Positions 44,928 to 54,197 of a stretch of DNA of 64,000 nucleotides are shown piece after piece. A program made the position numbers and the translations under genes. How positions within the stretch are numbered: position 1 is the stretch's first letter; each line of letters begins with the position of its first letter. The stretch spans positions 1,291,290 to 1,355,289 of the forward strand of contig NZ_KI912267.1 of assembly GCF_000235425.2 (NCBI RefSeq), in the 5' to 3' direction. The notes below the pieces were generated by a model. The model was given only the letters and a program-made list of their open reading frames with translations. It was not told the DNA's origin and made no database searches. Source of the DNA: Pseudofrankia saprophytica (GTDB taxonomy: Bacteria > Actinomycetota > Actinomycetes > Frankiales > Frankiaceae).

Positions 44928-46104
44928 CGAGATCGAGCAGACGATCAGGGCCTGGGACGCGTACGAACGTGCGCGGGGAACGTCCCCGATCATCGACTTC
45001 GACTGTGCTCCTGTCTCTGGTGCGGCCGAGGCCGCGCCGAGCCGGCTGGACGTCTATCACCGGCTCACCGTCTTGCACGAGCAGGCCGACCGAGACGGCG
45101 ACCGGGCGTGCGCCGTGCAGCTTCGCGCGCACCTTGCCTACCTCGGCGCCCTCCTCGGCGAACGCCCCGGGCTCGACGGGTACCTCTCGGCGACCCAAGG
45201 ATGCCCGGCGTCCGGCTGGTCCGAGGAGTACATCGTCGAAGTCGGCGACCGCGCCCGCCGCGCCCTGGCCGACCTCGGCGTGCCGTGGGACGCGACCACT
45301 GCCGACTTCCTCAACAACGTCGAGGGGCCGGTCGATGCGAACGACGCTGGCGAGCTGATCCGAGCCGCCGCCCACGATGCTGAACCGAGAATTCGAGAGT
45401 TGGCCCACGCGAACGCGCCGTACACGCTGACGATCGAGACTGCCGAGGTCGACGCCTACTGGGCCTACTGGCTCGACGGCGTGGGCCAAGACGCGCGGCT
45501 ACGGTTCAACCTGCGCACCGTCAGCTTCACCAAAGTCCGAATCCGCCAGTTCGCCCAGCACGAGATCCTCGGACACGCGCTCCAGTGCGCCAGCTACGCC
45601 GCAGGGGCAGACGACGCGGACTGGCCGCGCCTGCTCTCGGTGCACCTGCCCTATCAGGTGCTCCTCGAAGGTCTCGCCCAGGCAATGCCGCTGTTCCTCA
45701 CTCCCGACGACGCGCCCCTGGTCGCCCGCGTCCGCCTGGACCACTACCTCCAGCTCGTCCGCACCGAGCTACACCGCGCCATCAACGACGGCGCGACCAT
45801 CGCCGACTGCGCCGCGCACGCCCGCGCCCGCGTCCCCTTCTGGAGCCCCGCGACGATCGGCGACGCACTCACCGATCGTGGCAACGATCCCCAGCTACGC
45901 ACCTACCTGTGGGCCTACCCCGCGGGCATCGACTGGTTCGTCACCCTTGCCGACAACGCCGACGCCGACACCGTGGGAAAGGTCCTCCGTGCCGCCTACA
46001 CCCAGCCCCTCACCCCGAACGACCTCACCCAACTCTGGCCGACTGGCCCCCGTATCAGCGGACCCGGCGCCCCTCTTCGTCTACGGAAGCCTTCTCTTCC
46101 CTGA
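44914..46104 (+). CDS. putative zinc metallopeptidase with HExxxH motif
   Basis: The 396-residue protein overlaps the regulator gene. Its centre reads QFAQHEILGHALQC, an HExxxH pattern with one residue more than HExxH and one fewer than the HExxPGH of DUF885 peptidases. About 40 residues later LLEGLAQAMPLF could supply the third Glu ligand. The rest is helical. I read it as a divergent gluzincin-like protein. A job in cleaving the co-encoded regulator is an attractive inference. Confidence 0.7.
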   Translation: MRLRDEIEQTIRAWDAYERARGTSPIIDFDCAPVSGAAEAAPSRLDVYHRLTVLHEQADRDGDRACAVQLRAHLAYLGALLGERPGLDGYLSATQGCPASGWSEEYIVEVGDRARRALADLGVPWDATTADFLNNVEGPVDANDAGELIRAAAHDAEPRIRELAHANAPYTLTIETAEVDAYWAYWLDGVGQDARLRFNLRTVSFTKVRIRQFAQHEILGHALQCASYAAGADDADWPRLLSVHLPYQVLLEGLAQAMPLFLTPDDAPLVARVRLDHYLQLVRTELHRAINDGATIADCAAHARARVPFWSPATIGDALTDRGNDPQLRTYLWAYPAGIDWFVTLADNADADTVGKVLRAAYTQPLTPNDLTQLWPTGPRISGPGAPLRLRKPSLP

Positions 46105-46477
46105 GGTCCTGCACGTCCTCATCGACCGCGACCCCACCCGCGTCTCCGCCTCGGCATCTGGATGGCGGGTCATCAGCCTGCCCGAGCGCGTCTATCCCGC
46201 GCTGATCCCAGGCCCGGATGACACCGCGTCGGGTCACGTCCTGACCGACCTCACACCCGCCGAGTGGGCCACCCTGGACGCGTTCGAGGCCGACGTCTAC
46301 ACCCTCGACCGCCTCACCCTCACCGGCGGCGGCCACGGCTGGGCCTACACCTGCACCGACACCCCAGAACTCGCCGACCAGCCCGCATGGAGCCCGGACA
46401 CGTTCGCCCGCGACCACCTCACGGCCTACATCGAACGCTGCACCGCCTGGCGACAGCGCTACGAGCAGACCCAGTAG
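45989..46477 (+). CDS. gamma-glutamylcyclotransferase-like (AIG2) protein
   Basis: The domain starts with APLFVYGSLLFPEVL, the YGSL motif of AIG2/GGCT enzymes, then SLPERVYPALIPG, GHVLTDLTPAEWATLDAFE with the catalytic-type Glu, and a Trp/Tyr-rich end. The gene overlaps the peptidase in another frame. The start is uncertain: GTG 45989 (after AAAGG) gives 162 residues, while CTG 46043 gives a form that begins just at the domain. The family cyclises gamma-glutamyl groups; its role next to a peptidase is unclear. Confidence 0.78.
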   Translation: MPPTPSPSPRTTSPNSGRLAPVSADPAPLFVYGSLLFPEVLHVLIDRDPTRVSASASGWRVISLPERVYPALIPGPDDTASGHVLTDLTPAEWATLDAFEADVYTLDRLTLTGGGHGWAYTCTDTPELADQPAWSPDTFARDHLTAYIERCTAWRQRYEQTQ

Positions 46478-46908
46478 CCGGACCGGTCGCCGAGCAACTG
46501 CCGAATCCGCCGATTTAGGATCAAGGACAGCGCGGTGCGGGCCGTGCCGCGCGGCCGGCTGCGCGCGGCCGTGGACGGCCGTGCTCACCGGGCGCGTCGC
46601 GTCCCGCACCGCGCCATGCCTGAAAACGGTCACGATCCCGGCGAGGCCCAACATCGAGGCATGCGCTCCGCATCCCGGTCGGCTGCTTCAATACCAGCGG
46701 CGGCAAGTCAAGTAGAGCTGCCGCGCCGCTTCCGTTCCTCAGCGCCGGAGGCGCCTGCGGTACGGGTCGGCTTGCCAACGTAGATTGGTCTGTGCCATCG
46801 CGCTCGATCATATAAAAAATTGGATGACACGACTTGGCGGCGGGCGCTTCGGTTGCGGGTATGTTGTCGCATTTTCGACGCCGGACTAATTTACGTGCCG
46901 CGTTGGAT
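46478..46908. other. intergenic region with diverged repeat B
   Basis: Bases 46709-46785 match 54752-54826 (about 80-85% by eye). An AT-rich stretch follows at 46800-46825. No gene was found. Confidence 0.5.
46709..46785 (+). repeat. diverged direct repeat B, copy 1
   Basis: It shares the core TCCGTTCCTC and GCGCCTGCGGTACGGGTCG with 54752-54826. It lies behind the TIR gene, and copy 2 lies upstream of the small NLR-associated gene. Confidence 0.6.
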
Positions 46909-49900
46909 CTATCGGCGGCGGAGGAACCCGCTTGGTCGGACTCGGCGGGCGGCTGCGAGGTTCGCTCGGAATGTATCCAGCATCGGATGCCCTAGATCAA
47001 GGACGCGCTCTGCGGCTGCCAGGTTTTCTTTATAAAGCTGGATTGCCTGATCCAAGCGTCCCGCCGCCTGGTAGGAGCCGGCGACGTTGTTACGGGAGAT
47101 CATCGTTGATGGGTGGTCGCCGCCGAGTATCCGCTCGCGGTCTGCCAGGGTGGCCTTATATAGCTGGATTGCCCGCTCCGATTGTCCCGCTGCCTGGTGG
47201 GCGCCAGCGAGGTTGTTGCGGGCGCTGAGGGTGGACGGATGGTCGGCACCGAGTACTCGCTCCATATCGGCCAGAGTCTTTTGGTGGAGCGGGATTGCCT
47301 GCTCCAACCGCCCCGCAGTTTGATAGGCGTAGGCGAGGTTGTTGCGGGCGCCGAGTGTCTCCAGGTGGTCAGGGCCGAGTACCCGCTCCATATCGGCCAC
47401 AGCTTCTTTGTGGAGCGGGATTGCCTGCTCCAACCGCCCCGCCGCCCGGTAGGCGAAGGCGAGGTTGCTGCGCGAGATTAGGGTGTCCAGATGGTCAGCG
47501 CCGAGTACCCGCTCGCGGTCTGCCAGGGTGGCCTTATATAGCTGGATTGCCCGCTCCGATTGTCCCGCTGCCAGGTGGGCGCCAGCGACGTTGTTGCGGG
47601 CGCTGAGGGTGGACGGATGGTCGGCACCGAGTACCCGCTCCATATCGGCGACAGTCTTTTGGTGGAGCGGGATTGCCTGCTCCAACCGCCCCGCCGCCTG
47701 GTAGGCGCCGGCGAGGTTGTTGCGCGCGGTCAGAATGGATGGATGGTCGGCGCTTAGTACCTGTTCAGAATCAGCCAAGGTCTGCTCGTACAGATCGATT
47801 GCCTCCTCCAACCGCCCCGCTGCATGGTAGGTGTGGGCGAGGTTGTTGCGGGCGAGAACGGTGTTCGAGTCGTCGGCACCGAGTACCCGCTCCATATCGG
47901 CCACGGCTTTTTGGTGGAGCGGGATTGCCTGCTCCAACCGCCCCGCCGCCTGGTAGGCGCCGGCGAGGTTGTTGCGCGCGGTCAGAATGGATGGATGGTC
48001 GGCGCTTAGTACCTGTTCAGAATCAGCCAAGGTCTGCTCGTACAGATCGATTGCCTCCTCCAACCGCCCTGCTGCTTGATAAACGTAGGCCAGGTAGTTG
48101 CGGGACTCTATGGTATTCGAATGGTCCACGCCTAGGTGGGTTCGGTTAAGAGCCAAGCTACGTGCTATGTAAGGAATCGCGGCGTCTGGTCGACCGTGGT
48201 GTGCCAGATAGAGCCCGGTCTGGCCACATAGCCAAGACAAAGCCCGGATCGTTTCTCCGTCCCGCTCGTTTTCATCGGCGTCGAGTACGGCCCGGACGTG
48301 CGGCAGCAGGTCCCGCCAGCGTGGCCAGCCCGCAGGATCGCGGACATCGGCCGGCACCGTCGCGGCCAGCAGCCGGACCAGACACGCTTCGGTGGCTAGC
48401 CTGTCTTCCGAGGTCATCTCGGCGCGGGTCGCCGCGGCGATCAGCCGGTGGACCGTCAGCACTGACCCGTCACGGCGTGCCAAACTGTAACCGACCAGCG
48501 CGCCGACCGCGTCTGCCCAGGCCAGCGGATCACCCGCCGCCGCGCGCAACGGACCCTCGGCCAGCTCAGCACTGCCGCCCGCGACAAGGTCGAGCGGGAT
48601 GGGCTCCGGTCCGCAGAACGCGCACAGCTCCAACAGCGCTCCCGCCGCGGGTGGCTCGGCGCGCAGACGGGCCATCGACAACGCCCACAGATTCGCCACC
48701 GTCACCCCGGGCCGATCTGCCACCCGCCCGCGGCCCAGCATGTCCCCGAGCCGGCTTTCCACCAACGTCGCGTACTCCGCCGGCGGCATTCCGGTCTGGC
48801 GCAGATAACCCGCAGCCTGCTCCACCGCGAGCGGCAGAAGACCCAGCACCGCGACAACCCGTCCGGCCACCTCCAGATCGATGCCACGCACCCGCTCGGC
48901 CAGCAGCGCGACCGCCTCCCTCGACGTGAACTCACCGACCTCGACCGCCCCGCCCGCCCCATCAAGCCCCGCCAGTCGGGACGTCACCAATAGCCGGCCC
49001 CGCGGATCCGACGGCCGAAACGGCGTCACCAGATCCCACGCGTCGACGTTGTCCAACACCAGCAGCCAGCGATGCCCCTGGTGTCGTAGCTCAGCCGCGA
49101 CCGTCGGCCAGTCCGCCCCTTCCGCCAGACCGATCGCCACTCCCAACGCGCCGATGTGCCCCGCGACCAGGTCCGCGTCCTGTGCCGGCACCCACCAGAC
49201 CACCTCGAATTCGTCCTTGTGCCGGTGCGCGTACTCCACCGCCAATGCCGTCTTGCCCGTCCCGCCCGCGCCCTGCACCGCACATACTGAAGTCAGACCC
49301 TGCGCGGCCAGATCCTCGGCCATACCCGCCAGCAACGCTTCCCGGCCGACGAACCGCGCCAACCTTGGCGGCACATTCCACACCCCTGGCAAATCCATCG
49401 GAAACACCGGCGCCGCGCCCGCCGAACCCCCAACCGCCACGCCCACAGATGTGACACCGGCATCCACCGACACGGGAAAACGTGGCGCCACCGCAGGCTT
49501 ACGCCGACGCAGCGCAACCGCGTCCAACAGTCGGGTCCGCGCAGCCTGCTCGTCGACGCCGAACAGATCCACCGACACGATCTGACGCAACAGCCCCGGC
49601 CGGGCGCACTCTTCCACCCGCACCACCAACAGCAGCCGCTTCGCCCCATCCGGGTCGGCCGCCCACACCGCCTGCCACTCCTCCGACGCGAACGCCGACC
49701 TCAGATACGCCTCTGACAGCACCGCCACCGTGCGCCGGCCACCCGACAACGACCGCTGCATCTCACTGACGAAATGAGACCCCGGCCCGAAGTCCCACGC
49801 TTGAATCAACGCCTCATGCCCCACGGCCTCAAACGTCCAGGCAACCCACTCCGCCCACCGGACATCCACACCTGTATACGACACAAAGAAGCGTTGCTGC

Positions 49901-49926
49901 GCGTCGACCGCGCTCCCGCCGGTCAT
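46909..49926 (-). CDS. TIR - NB-ARC - TPR protein (NLR-like STAND ATPase)
   Basis: ATG 49926 gives 1005 residues. Residues about 10-140 are a TIR domain (FFVSYTGVDVRWAEWVAWTF, AFASEEWQAVWAAD, with a Glu at the catalytic helix). Residues about 180-480 are an NB-ARC ATPase with Walker A QGAGGTGKTALAVEYA, Walker B RWLLVLDNVDAW and a GRLLVTSR sensor. The C-terminal half has about ten 42-residue TPR repeats of the kinesin light chain type (ARNNLAGAYQAAGRLEQAIP). TIR domains of this type act as NADases or protein scaffolds after oligomerisation. It is likely an intracellular sensor for phage or conflict. GC drops in the TPR half, and its DNA repeats are almost identical. Confidence 0.92.
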   Translation of the reverse strand: MTGGSAVDAQQRFFVSYTGVDVRWAEWVAWTFEAVGHEALIQAWDFGPGSHFVSEMQRSLSGGRRTVAVLSEAYLRSAFASEEWQAVWAADPDGAKRLLLVVRVEECARPGLLRQIVSVDLFGVDEQAARTRLLDAVALRRRKPAVAPRFPVSVDAGVTSVGVAVGGSAGAAPVFPMDLPGVWNVPPRLARFVGREALLAGMAEDLAAQGLTSVCAVQGAGGTGKTALAVEYAHRHKDEFEVVWWVPAQDADLVAGHIGALGVAIGLAEGADWPTVAAELRHQGHRWLLVLDNVDAWDLVTPFRPSDPRGRLLVTSRLAGLDGAGGAVEVGEFTSREAVALLAERVRGIDLEVAGRVVAVLGLLPLAVEQAAGYLRQTGMPPAEYATLVESRLGDMLGRGRVADRPGVTVANLWALSMARLRAEPPAAGALLELCAFCGPEPIPLDLVAGGSAELAEGPLRAAAGDPLAWADAVGALVGYSLARRDGSVLTVHRLIAAATRAEMTSEDRLATEACLVRLLAATVPADVRDPAGWPRWRDLLPHVRAVLDADENERDGETIRALSWLCGQTGLYLAHHGRPDAAIPYIARSLALNRTHLGVDHSNTIESRNYLAYVYQAAGRLEEAIDLYEQTLADSEQVLSADHPSILTARNNLAGAYQAAGRLEQAIPLHQKAVADMERVLGADDSNTVLARNNLAHTYHAAGRLEEAIDLYEQTLADSEQVLSADHPSILTARNNLAGAYQAAGRLEQAIPLHQKTVADMERVLGADHPSTLSARNNVAGAHLAAGQSERAIQLYKATLADRERVLGADHLDTLISRSNLAFAYRAAGRLEQAIPLHKEAVADMERVLGPDHLETLGARNNLAYAYQTAGRLEQAIPLHQKTLADMERVLGADHPSTLSARNNLAGAHQAAGQSERAIQLYKATLADRERILGGDHPSTMISRNNVAGSYQAAGRLDQAIQLYKENLAAAERVLDLGHPMLDTFRANLAAARRVRPSGFLRRR

Positions 49927-50282
49927 AGCACCAGTATCCCACGCCCAGCAGCCACCCCGACACCCACCGCCACCAGCCACTACACAGCCGCCGCCGCCTG
50001 ACACTGGACCCCGACCGCGTACCCGAGCCCACGAATTACAACGAACGACGACGAACACCCAGTAGGCACCGCGCACCAGTCACGCAGGCGCCATGGATCA
50101 GCACTGACATGAGCGGATGGCGCTGGTGTAGCCAACCGTGTGGCCCAGCCGGCGGACCGGAGCGGACGGCGGTGGACGACGGCAGAATCGATCACCATCC
50201 CAGACCGAGGCAGCGGACGCCTACGGACGTCGGTGGACGACCCGGACCGACTTTGCAAGGCCGAGCTCCGAGGTCAAAACAC
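49927..50282. other. gap between the two NLR modules with diverged repeat A
   Basis: Bases 50127-50250 resemble 54601-54722. Both contain GGACGTCGGTGGACGA. No gene was found. Confidence 0.5.
50127..50250 (+). repeat. diverged direct repeat A, copy 1
   Basis: It shares AGCCGGCGGAC and GGACGTCGGTGGACGA with 54601-54722. It lies at the 5' side of the TIR gene, as copy 2 lies at the 5' side of the small NLR-associated gene. Confidence 0.55.
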
Positions 50283-53200
50283 CTATTGTCGCCTTTGCTG
50301 GGACAACATGGTTCCGAGATTGTTTAACGAACCGGCAAGATAGTTACTGAAAGCAGCAGGGTTCGAAGCGGCCAGTTGAGAATAGATCTCTACAGCCTCT
50401 TTTGTGGCGATTAGTGCTTCCTCTAGCCGTCCTAGTTCCCACAGCTTGGCGCCGAGATTATTTAGTGAACTGGCAAGGTAGTTGCGGAAAGCGGCAGGGT
50501 TAGTTGCGGCCAGCCGGCGACGGATATCCAACGACTGCTCAACGGCAGCGAGTGCTTCTGCCGGCCTACCCGCGCTTGAAAGATGTGTGCCCAGGTTGTT
50601 TAGGGAACTGGCGAGGTCCGGTTCGAACGCGGCCGGATTTGCTACGGCCAGTCGGCGATGGATCTTCACCGCCTCTTCGGCGGCGGTTAGTGACTCCTCC
50701 AAACGCTCCATGCCCGAAAGCGCAATACCGAGATGGCTCAGGGTGCTGGCCAATTTAGATTCGAATGCAGCAGGGTTAACAGCGGCCAGTCGACAGTAGA
50801 TGTCAACAGCTTCTTCGGTAGCGGCCAGCGCTTCCTCCATCCGGCCCAATATAGACAGCCTGACACCCCGGCCGTCGAGCGAAGCGGCAAGGCCGGTCTC
50901 GAACGCTCCTGGGTTGTCCACTGCGAGCCGGCGATAGATTTCTACGGCCTCGTCGGTCGCGGCTAATGCCTCTTCCCACTGCCCTAACTCCGACAGCCAA
51001 ATTCCACGGTTGTTCAACGCGCCGGCGAGGCCAGACTGAAACATGGCCGGGTTGGCAGCGAACAGCTCGCGGTAGATCACTACAGATTCCTCGGTTGCGG
51101 TCAGCGCCTCCTTTCGTTTCCCAGCGTGAGACAGATGTGTGCCAAGGTTATTAAGCGAACCGGCGAGGTCGGATTGAAACGCGGCTGGGTTCGTGGCGAC
51201 CAGCCCTCGGTAGATCTCTACAGATTCTTCGGTAGCGGTGAGCGCTTGGTCCCGTCGTCCCACATCGGATAGCCAGGCGCCAAGGTTGTTAAGCGTGCGG
51301 GCGAGGTGGTGGCTGAAGACAGCCGGCCTAGTGGCGGCCAGCCGGCGATATATCTCTACAACTTCTTCAACAGTGGCCACCGCCTTCTCACGCAGTCCCA
51401 GAGCCGACAACCGGGCGCCGAGGTTCCCCAAAATGCGGACCAGATCCGCTTCGAAGACGGCTGGGGCGGCAATGGCCAGCCTGCGGTAGATCTCCGCAGC
51501 GTCCTCAGCGGCGGTTAGTGCCTCGTCCCACCGTCCTATGTCCGAAAGTGCAATTCCTAGGTTGTCAAGGGAAATGCCGAGGTCGGGCTCGAAAGCGGCT
51601 TGGTTAGCCATAGCCAGCCGGCGACGGATTTCCACGGCCTCTTCTGCGGCAGCCAACGCCTCCTCCCGCTGCCCCAAATCAGACAGCTTGACACCCAAGT
51701 TGTTCAGCGAGCCAGCGAGGTCGGGTTCGAATGCGGCAGGGTTGTCGACGGCCAGCCTGCGGTAGATCTCCTCAGCGCTTTTGATAGCGGCCAGTGCGTC
51801 ACCCCGGAGCCCTAGATCCGATAGTCCGATTCCGAGGTTGTTCAGCGAACTGGCTAGTTCGGATTCAAATGCGACAGGGTTAGCCGCGGCTAGCCGGCGC
51901 CACGTCTGCACCGCTTCTTCAGCAGCGGCCAGCGCCTCCTCTCGCCGACCCACAGCTGACAACCGAGCACCAAGGCTTCTCACCGCGCGGGCGAGGTGCG
52001 GTTCGAACACGGCAGGGTTAGCCGTAGCTAGCCGGCGCCACGTCTGCACCGCTTCTTCAGCAGCTGCTAGCGCCTCCTCTCGACGCCCGACGCCCGACAG
52101 CCCGATTCCGAGGCTACTTAGCGCATGGGCGAGGCGCGGTTCGAACGTGATCGAATTCGTCTCAGCAAGCCCGCGACAGATATATACGGTCTCTTCTATT
52201 GCGGCCAGTGATTCTTCCCGCCGCCCGGCACGCTGGAGCCGCCAAGCGACCTTTTCGAATAAGGGCACGCGCCCGGCCGGGTCGGCAGTTGTGGACAAAC
52301 GATAGGAATGCAGACGCGTGGCGACAGCGGCAATACCTACATCAAGATCAACGTCCGGATAATCAGGAAAAAAACGCTCCAGCGCCACAAGCACGTCAGA
52401 ACCAATTTTATCCCAAGTCGCCAAGGTAGTAAGTGCGGGGCCGCCTGCCAGTATTGCCAGGTTGGGGTTGTCTCGTAGAAGGGTATTGAGGTGCTCACCG
52501 ACATGCGGCCAGCGTTTCGCAGCCTCCACGAGGACCGTTAACCCGCGGCCTAGCCACACCGGGCCGGGTTCGACGGACCCGGCTTGCAACAGCTGGGACA
52601 ACGCTGACAACGCCCACGGATCTGAATACTCAGTGCTGGATTCGCCAGGCATTAGCAATGCGAGAAAATCTTCTCCCAGACGATCCGGATATAGCGGTTC
52701 CAGTACCAAAGATTGATCTGCTGGCGGATAGCAAACCGCATGATCTGCTAGAATTTGCCCCGCAGTTTCCGGCGATGAAACTATGCCGACCTGGCTAAGA
52801 ACACCTACCGCGATGGTGTACGGTAGTGGACGTGTCACTGTTGCGGTGAAAACCGTGCGCCCCAGCACTTGCGGAGTGGTCAATACTCGCTGCTCGTGCT
52901 TGTCGTGAAGACGTTGCCAATGGTCCCGTTCTCGACGAAGCATATACCCAGACAGTCCAGCGGAATTATCGGGAATACTGCTTCGAGTATGCAGCGCATC
53001 GACTGCAGACAACGCCGCCATATGCACAGTTAGCACCAGCCCGTAGGCTTCGTCATTCAAGCCTGCCGGGGGCTGAACTTTCGATCTTTCCACTCCGAGT
53101 AGCTCGGCAAACCGGTCAGCCGCGGCGTTGAACAGGTCCGTCCGATTTGACTCAGAGGTCGCAATTGGTCCGAGTCGCTGATCCGATACCGCTACGTCCT

Positions 53201-53756
53201 GATCTTCGAGACGGTGCGCCAACGACTGCCACCACCCGCCAGCCGGCCGAGCTAGAAGCAACACTCGCACGGGAACGTCAGCAAGCATCAGCCGGTCTTG
53301 CATCAGAGCGCATAGATCAAGCAGCGGCCAACGCTCGGCATAGTCGACCAGGAGCAAAAGACCGTTGGCACCTGACAGCTCCGCCCGTTCGCCTACGAGC
53401 GTTGGCTTCTGCCTGCCCGTCCAGACGGCCCAGCCCACGGCAGCTGACTCCATGGCAAACTGTGCCGCCAACCTACTCTTCCCTTGACCCCCAGGACCGT
53501 GCAGAAGGCGTACTGCGATGTGTGCGCTGTCGTCTCTCCAAGCGGCCAGCGCCTCACGGTCTCCCGCCCTGCCGGCGAAAGGAACCAGCCGGTAGCGGAC
53601 TGACAACAGCTGGCTTGGTGCAGCCGATGTAGGTGGCGACGGTGGTACCAGCGGGAAGCGCGCCAGCTCATACCCAGGCTCACGGTTGTAAAAATGCTGT
53701 TCTCGTGCCACATATAGATCACGGCCCGCGATATTGACCTGATCGCCAGATAACAT
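50283..53756 (-). CDS. P-loop STAND NTPase with N-terminal amyloid-like motif and 14 TPRs
   Basis: ATG 53756 gives 1157 residues. The N-terminus contains VNIAGRDLYVAREQHFYN, closely similar to the C-terminus of the upstream small protein. Walker A is HGPGGQGKSRLAAQFA near residue 90, followed by LLLLVDYAERW as Walker B. The C-terminal 680 residues contain about 14 repeats of 48 residues (EEALAATEEAVEIYRRLA, NPAAFEPDLASSLNNLG). This matches bacterial NLR-like receptors that pass on a signal through a short amyloid-forming motif. Its GC is clearly lower than the chromosome. The gene follows the small protein gene by 15 bases. Confidence 0.9.
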   Translation of the reverse strand: MLSGDQVNIAGRDLYVAREQHFYNREPGYELARFPLVPPSPPTSAAPSQLLSVRYRLVPFAGRAGDREALAAWRDDSAHIAVRLLHGPGGQGKSRLAAQFAMESAAVGWAVWTGRQKPTLVGERAELSGANGLLLLVDYAERWPLLDLCALMQDRLMLADVPVRVLLLARPAGGWWQSLAHRLEDQDVAVSDQRLGPIATSESNRTDLFNAAADRFAELLGVERSKVQPPAGLNDEAYGLVLTVHMAALSAVDALHTRSSIPDNSAGLSGYMLRRERDHWQRLHDKHEQRVLTTPQVLGRTVFTATVTRPLPYTIAVGVLSQVGIVSSPETAGQILADHAVCYPPADQSLVLEPLYPDRLGEDFLALLMPGESSTEYSDPWALSALSQLLQAGSVEPGPVWLGRGLTVLVEAAKRWPHVGEHLNTLLRDNPNLAILAGGPALTTLATWDKIGSDVLVALERFFPDYPDVDLDVGIAAVATRLHSYRLSTTADPAGRVPLFEKVAWRLQRAGRREESLAAIEETVYICRGLAETNSITFEPRLAHALSSLGIGLSGVGRREEALAAAEEAVQTWRRLATANPAVFEPHLARAVRSLGARLSAVGRREEALAAAEEAVQTWRRLAAANPVAFESELASSLNNLGIGLSDLGLRGDALAAIKSAEEIYRRLAVDNPAAFEPDLAGSLNNLGVKLSDLGQREEALAAAEEAVEIRRRLAMANQAAFEPDLGISLDNLGIALSDIGRWDEALTAAEDAAEIYRRLAIAAPAVFEADLVRILGNLGARLSALGLREKAVATVEEVVEIYRRLAATRPAVFSHHLARTLNNLGAWLSDVGRRDQALTATEESVEIYRGLVATNPAAFQSDLAGSLNNLGTHLSHAGKRKEALTATEESVVIYRELFAANPAMFQSGLAGALNNRGIWLSELGQWEEALAATDEAVEIYRRLAVDNPGAFETGLAASLDGRGVRLSILGRMEEALAATEEAVDIYCRLAAVNPAAFESKLASTLSHLGIALSGMERLEESLTAAEEAVKIHRRLAVANPAAFEPDLASSLNNLGTHLSSAGRPAEALAAVEQSLDIRRRLAATNPAAFRNYLASSLNNLGAKLWELGRLEEALIATKEAVEIYSQLAASNPAAFSNYLAGSLNNLGTMLSQQRRQ

Positions 53757-53771
53757 CAAGCTTCCCGCTTC

Positions 53772-54197
53772 TCAGGCTTCAGGTCGATCTCCGTGGAAGA
53801 TCTGAGCGCCTCGTTGTACTGCGTACACATCGCGGCCTGCCGTGTTGTTCTGTACCCAGGACTGATTGTCAACTGGTAGTGCCGTCTGGGTCCGCTCCAC
53901 CCATGCTCGAAGCTCCTCGGCTGCCTCAGGGAACTCTGCAAGCAGATCCGCCAATCGTACCTGCCACACCGGTACCAACTCAGCCCGCAACCGCTCTCGC
54001 TCGACCCCAGACACAGCCTCCAGCGCTGCGGCATCCTCATCCAACCACTCGCCAGCCAGTTCCTCACGGCGCCGGCCCAATCGGCCGAACAGTTTCACTG
54101 CCCCATCTCTTGCAGACTCCCACGCATCCGTCGCGGCGGCGGCTACTAGCGCTCCACTCCCGGATGCTGCCAACGGAACGATCCACTCTGCTACCAT
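53772..54197 (-). CDS. putative Bell-like effector with C-terminal amyloid signalling motif
   Basis: ATG 54197 gives 141 residues. A hydrophobic N-terminal helix (VPLAASGSGALVAAAATDAW) is followed by an amphipathic helical bundle with acidic and arginine-rich segments. The last 30 residues hold NTAGRDVYAVQRG. The motif (N)xAGRD(V/L)Y(A/V)V recurs at the N-terminus of the NLR-like protein encoded 15 bases downstream. In known bacterial amyloid-signalling pairs a membrane-active helical domain (Bell domain) carries such a motif at its C-terminus. Assignment to this class is an inference from architecture. Confidence 0.78.
   Translation of the reverse strand: MVAEWIVPLAASGSGALVAAAATDAWESARDGAVKLFGRLGRRREELAGEWLDEDAAALEAVSGVERERLRAELVPVWQVRLADLLAEFPEAAEELRAWVERTQTALPVDNQSWVQNNTAGRDVYAVQRGAQIFHGDRPEA

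Noticed and set aside
44914-46104. Direct assignment of the HExxxH protein to ImmA/IrrE
   Set aside because: The motif spacing and the protein length do not fit ImmA; only the operon logic is similar.
47150-48070. CRISPR-like regularly spaced repeats
   Set aside because: The period of 126 bases and the reading frame show TPR coding repeats, not repeats with unique spacers.
50239-50246. GACCCGGA, the 8-base TraB recognition sequence known from a Streptomyces plasmid
   Set aside because: Only one copy is present here, while transfer loci have clusters; chance occurrence in GC-rich DNA is likely.
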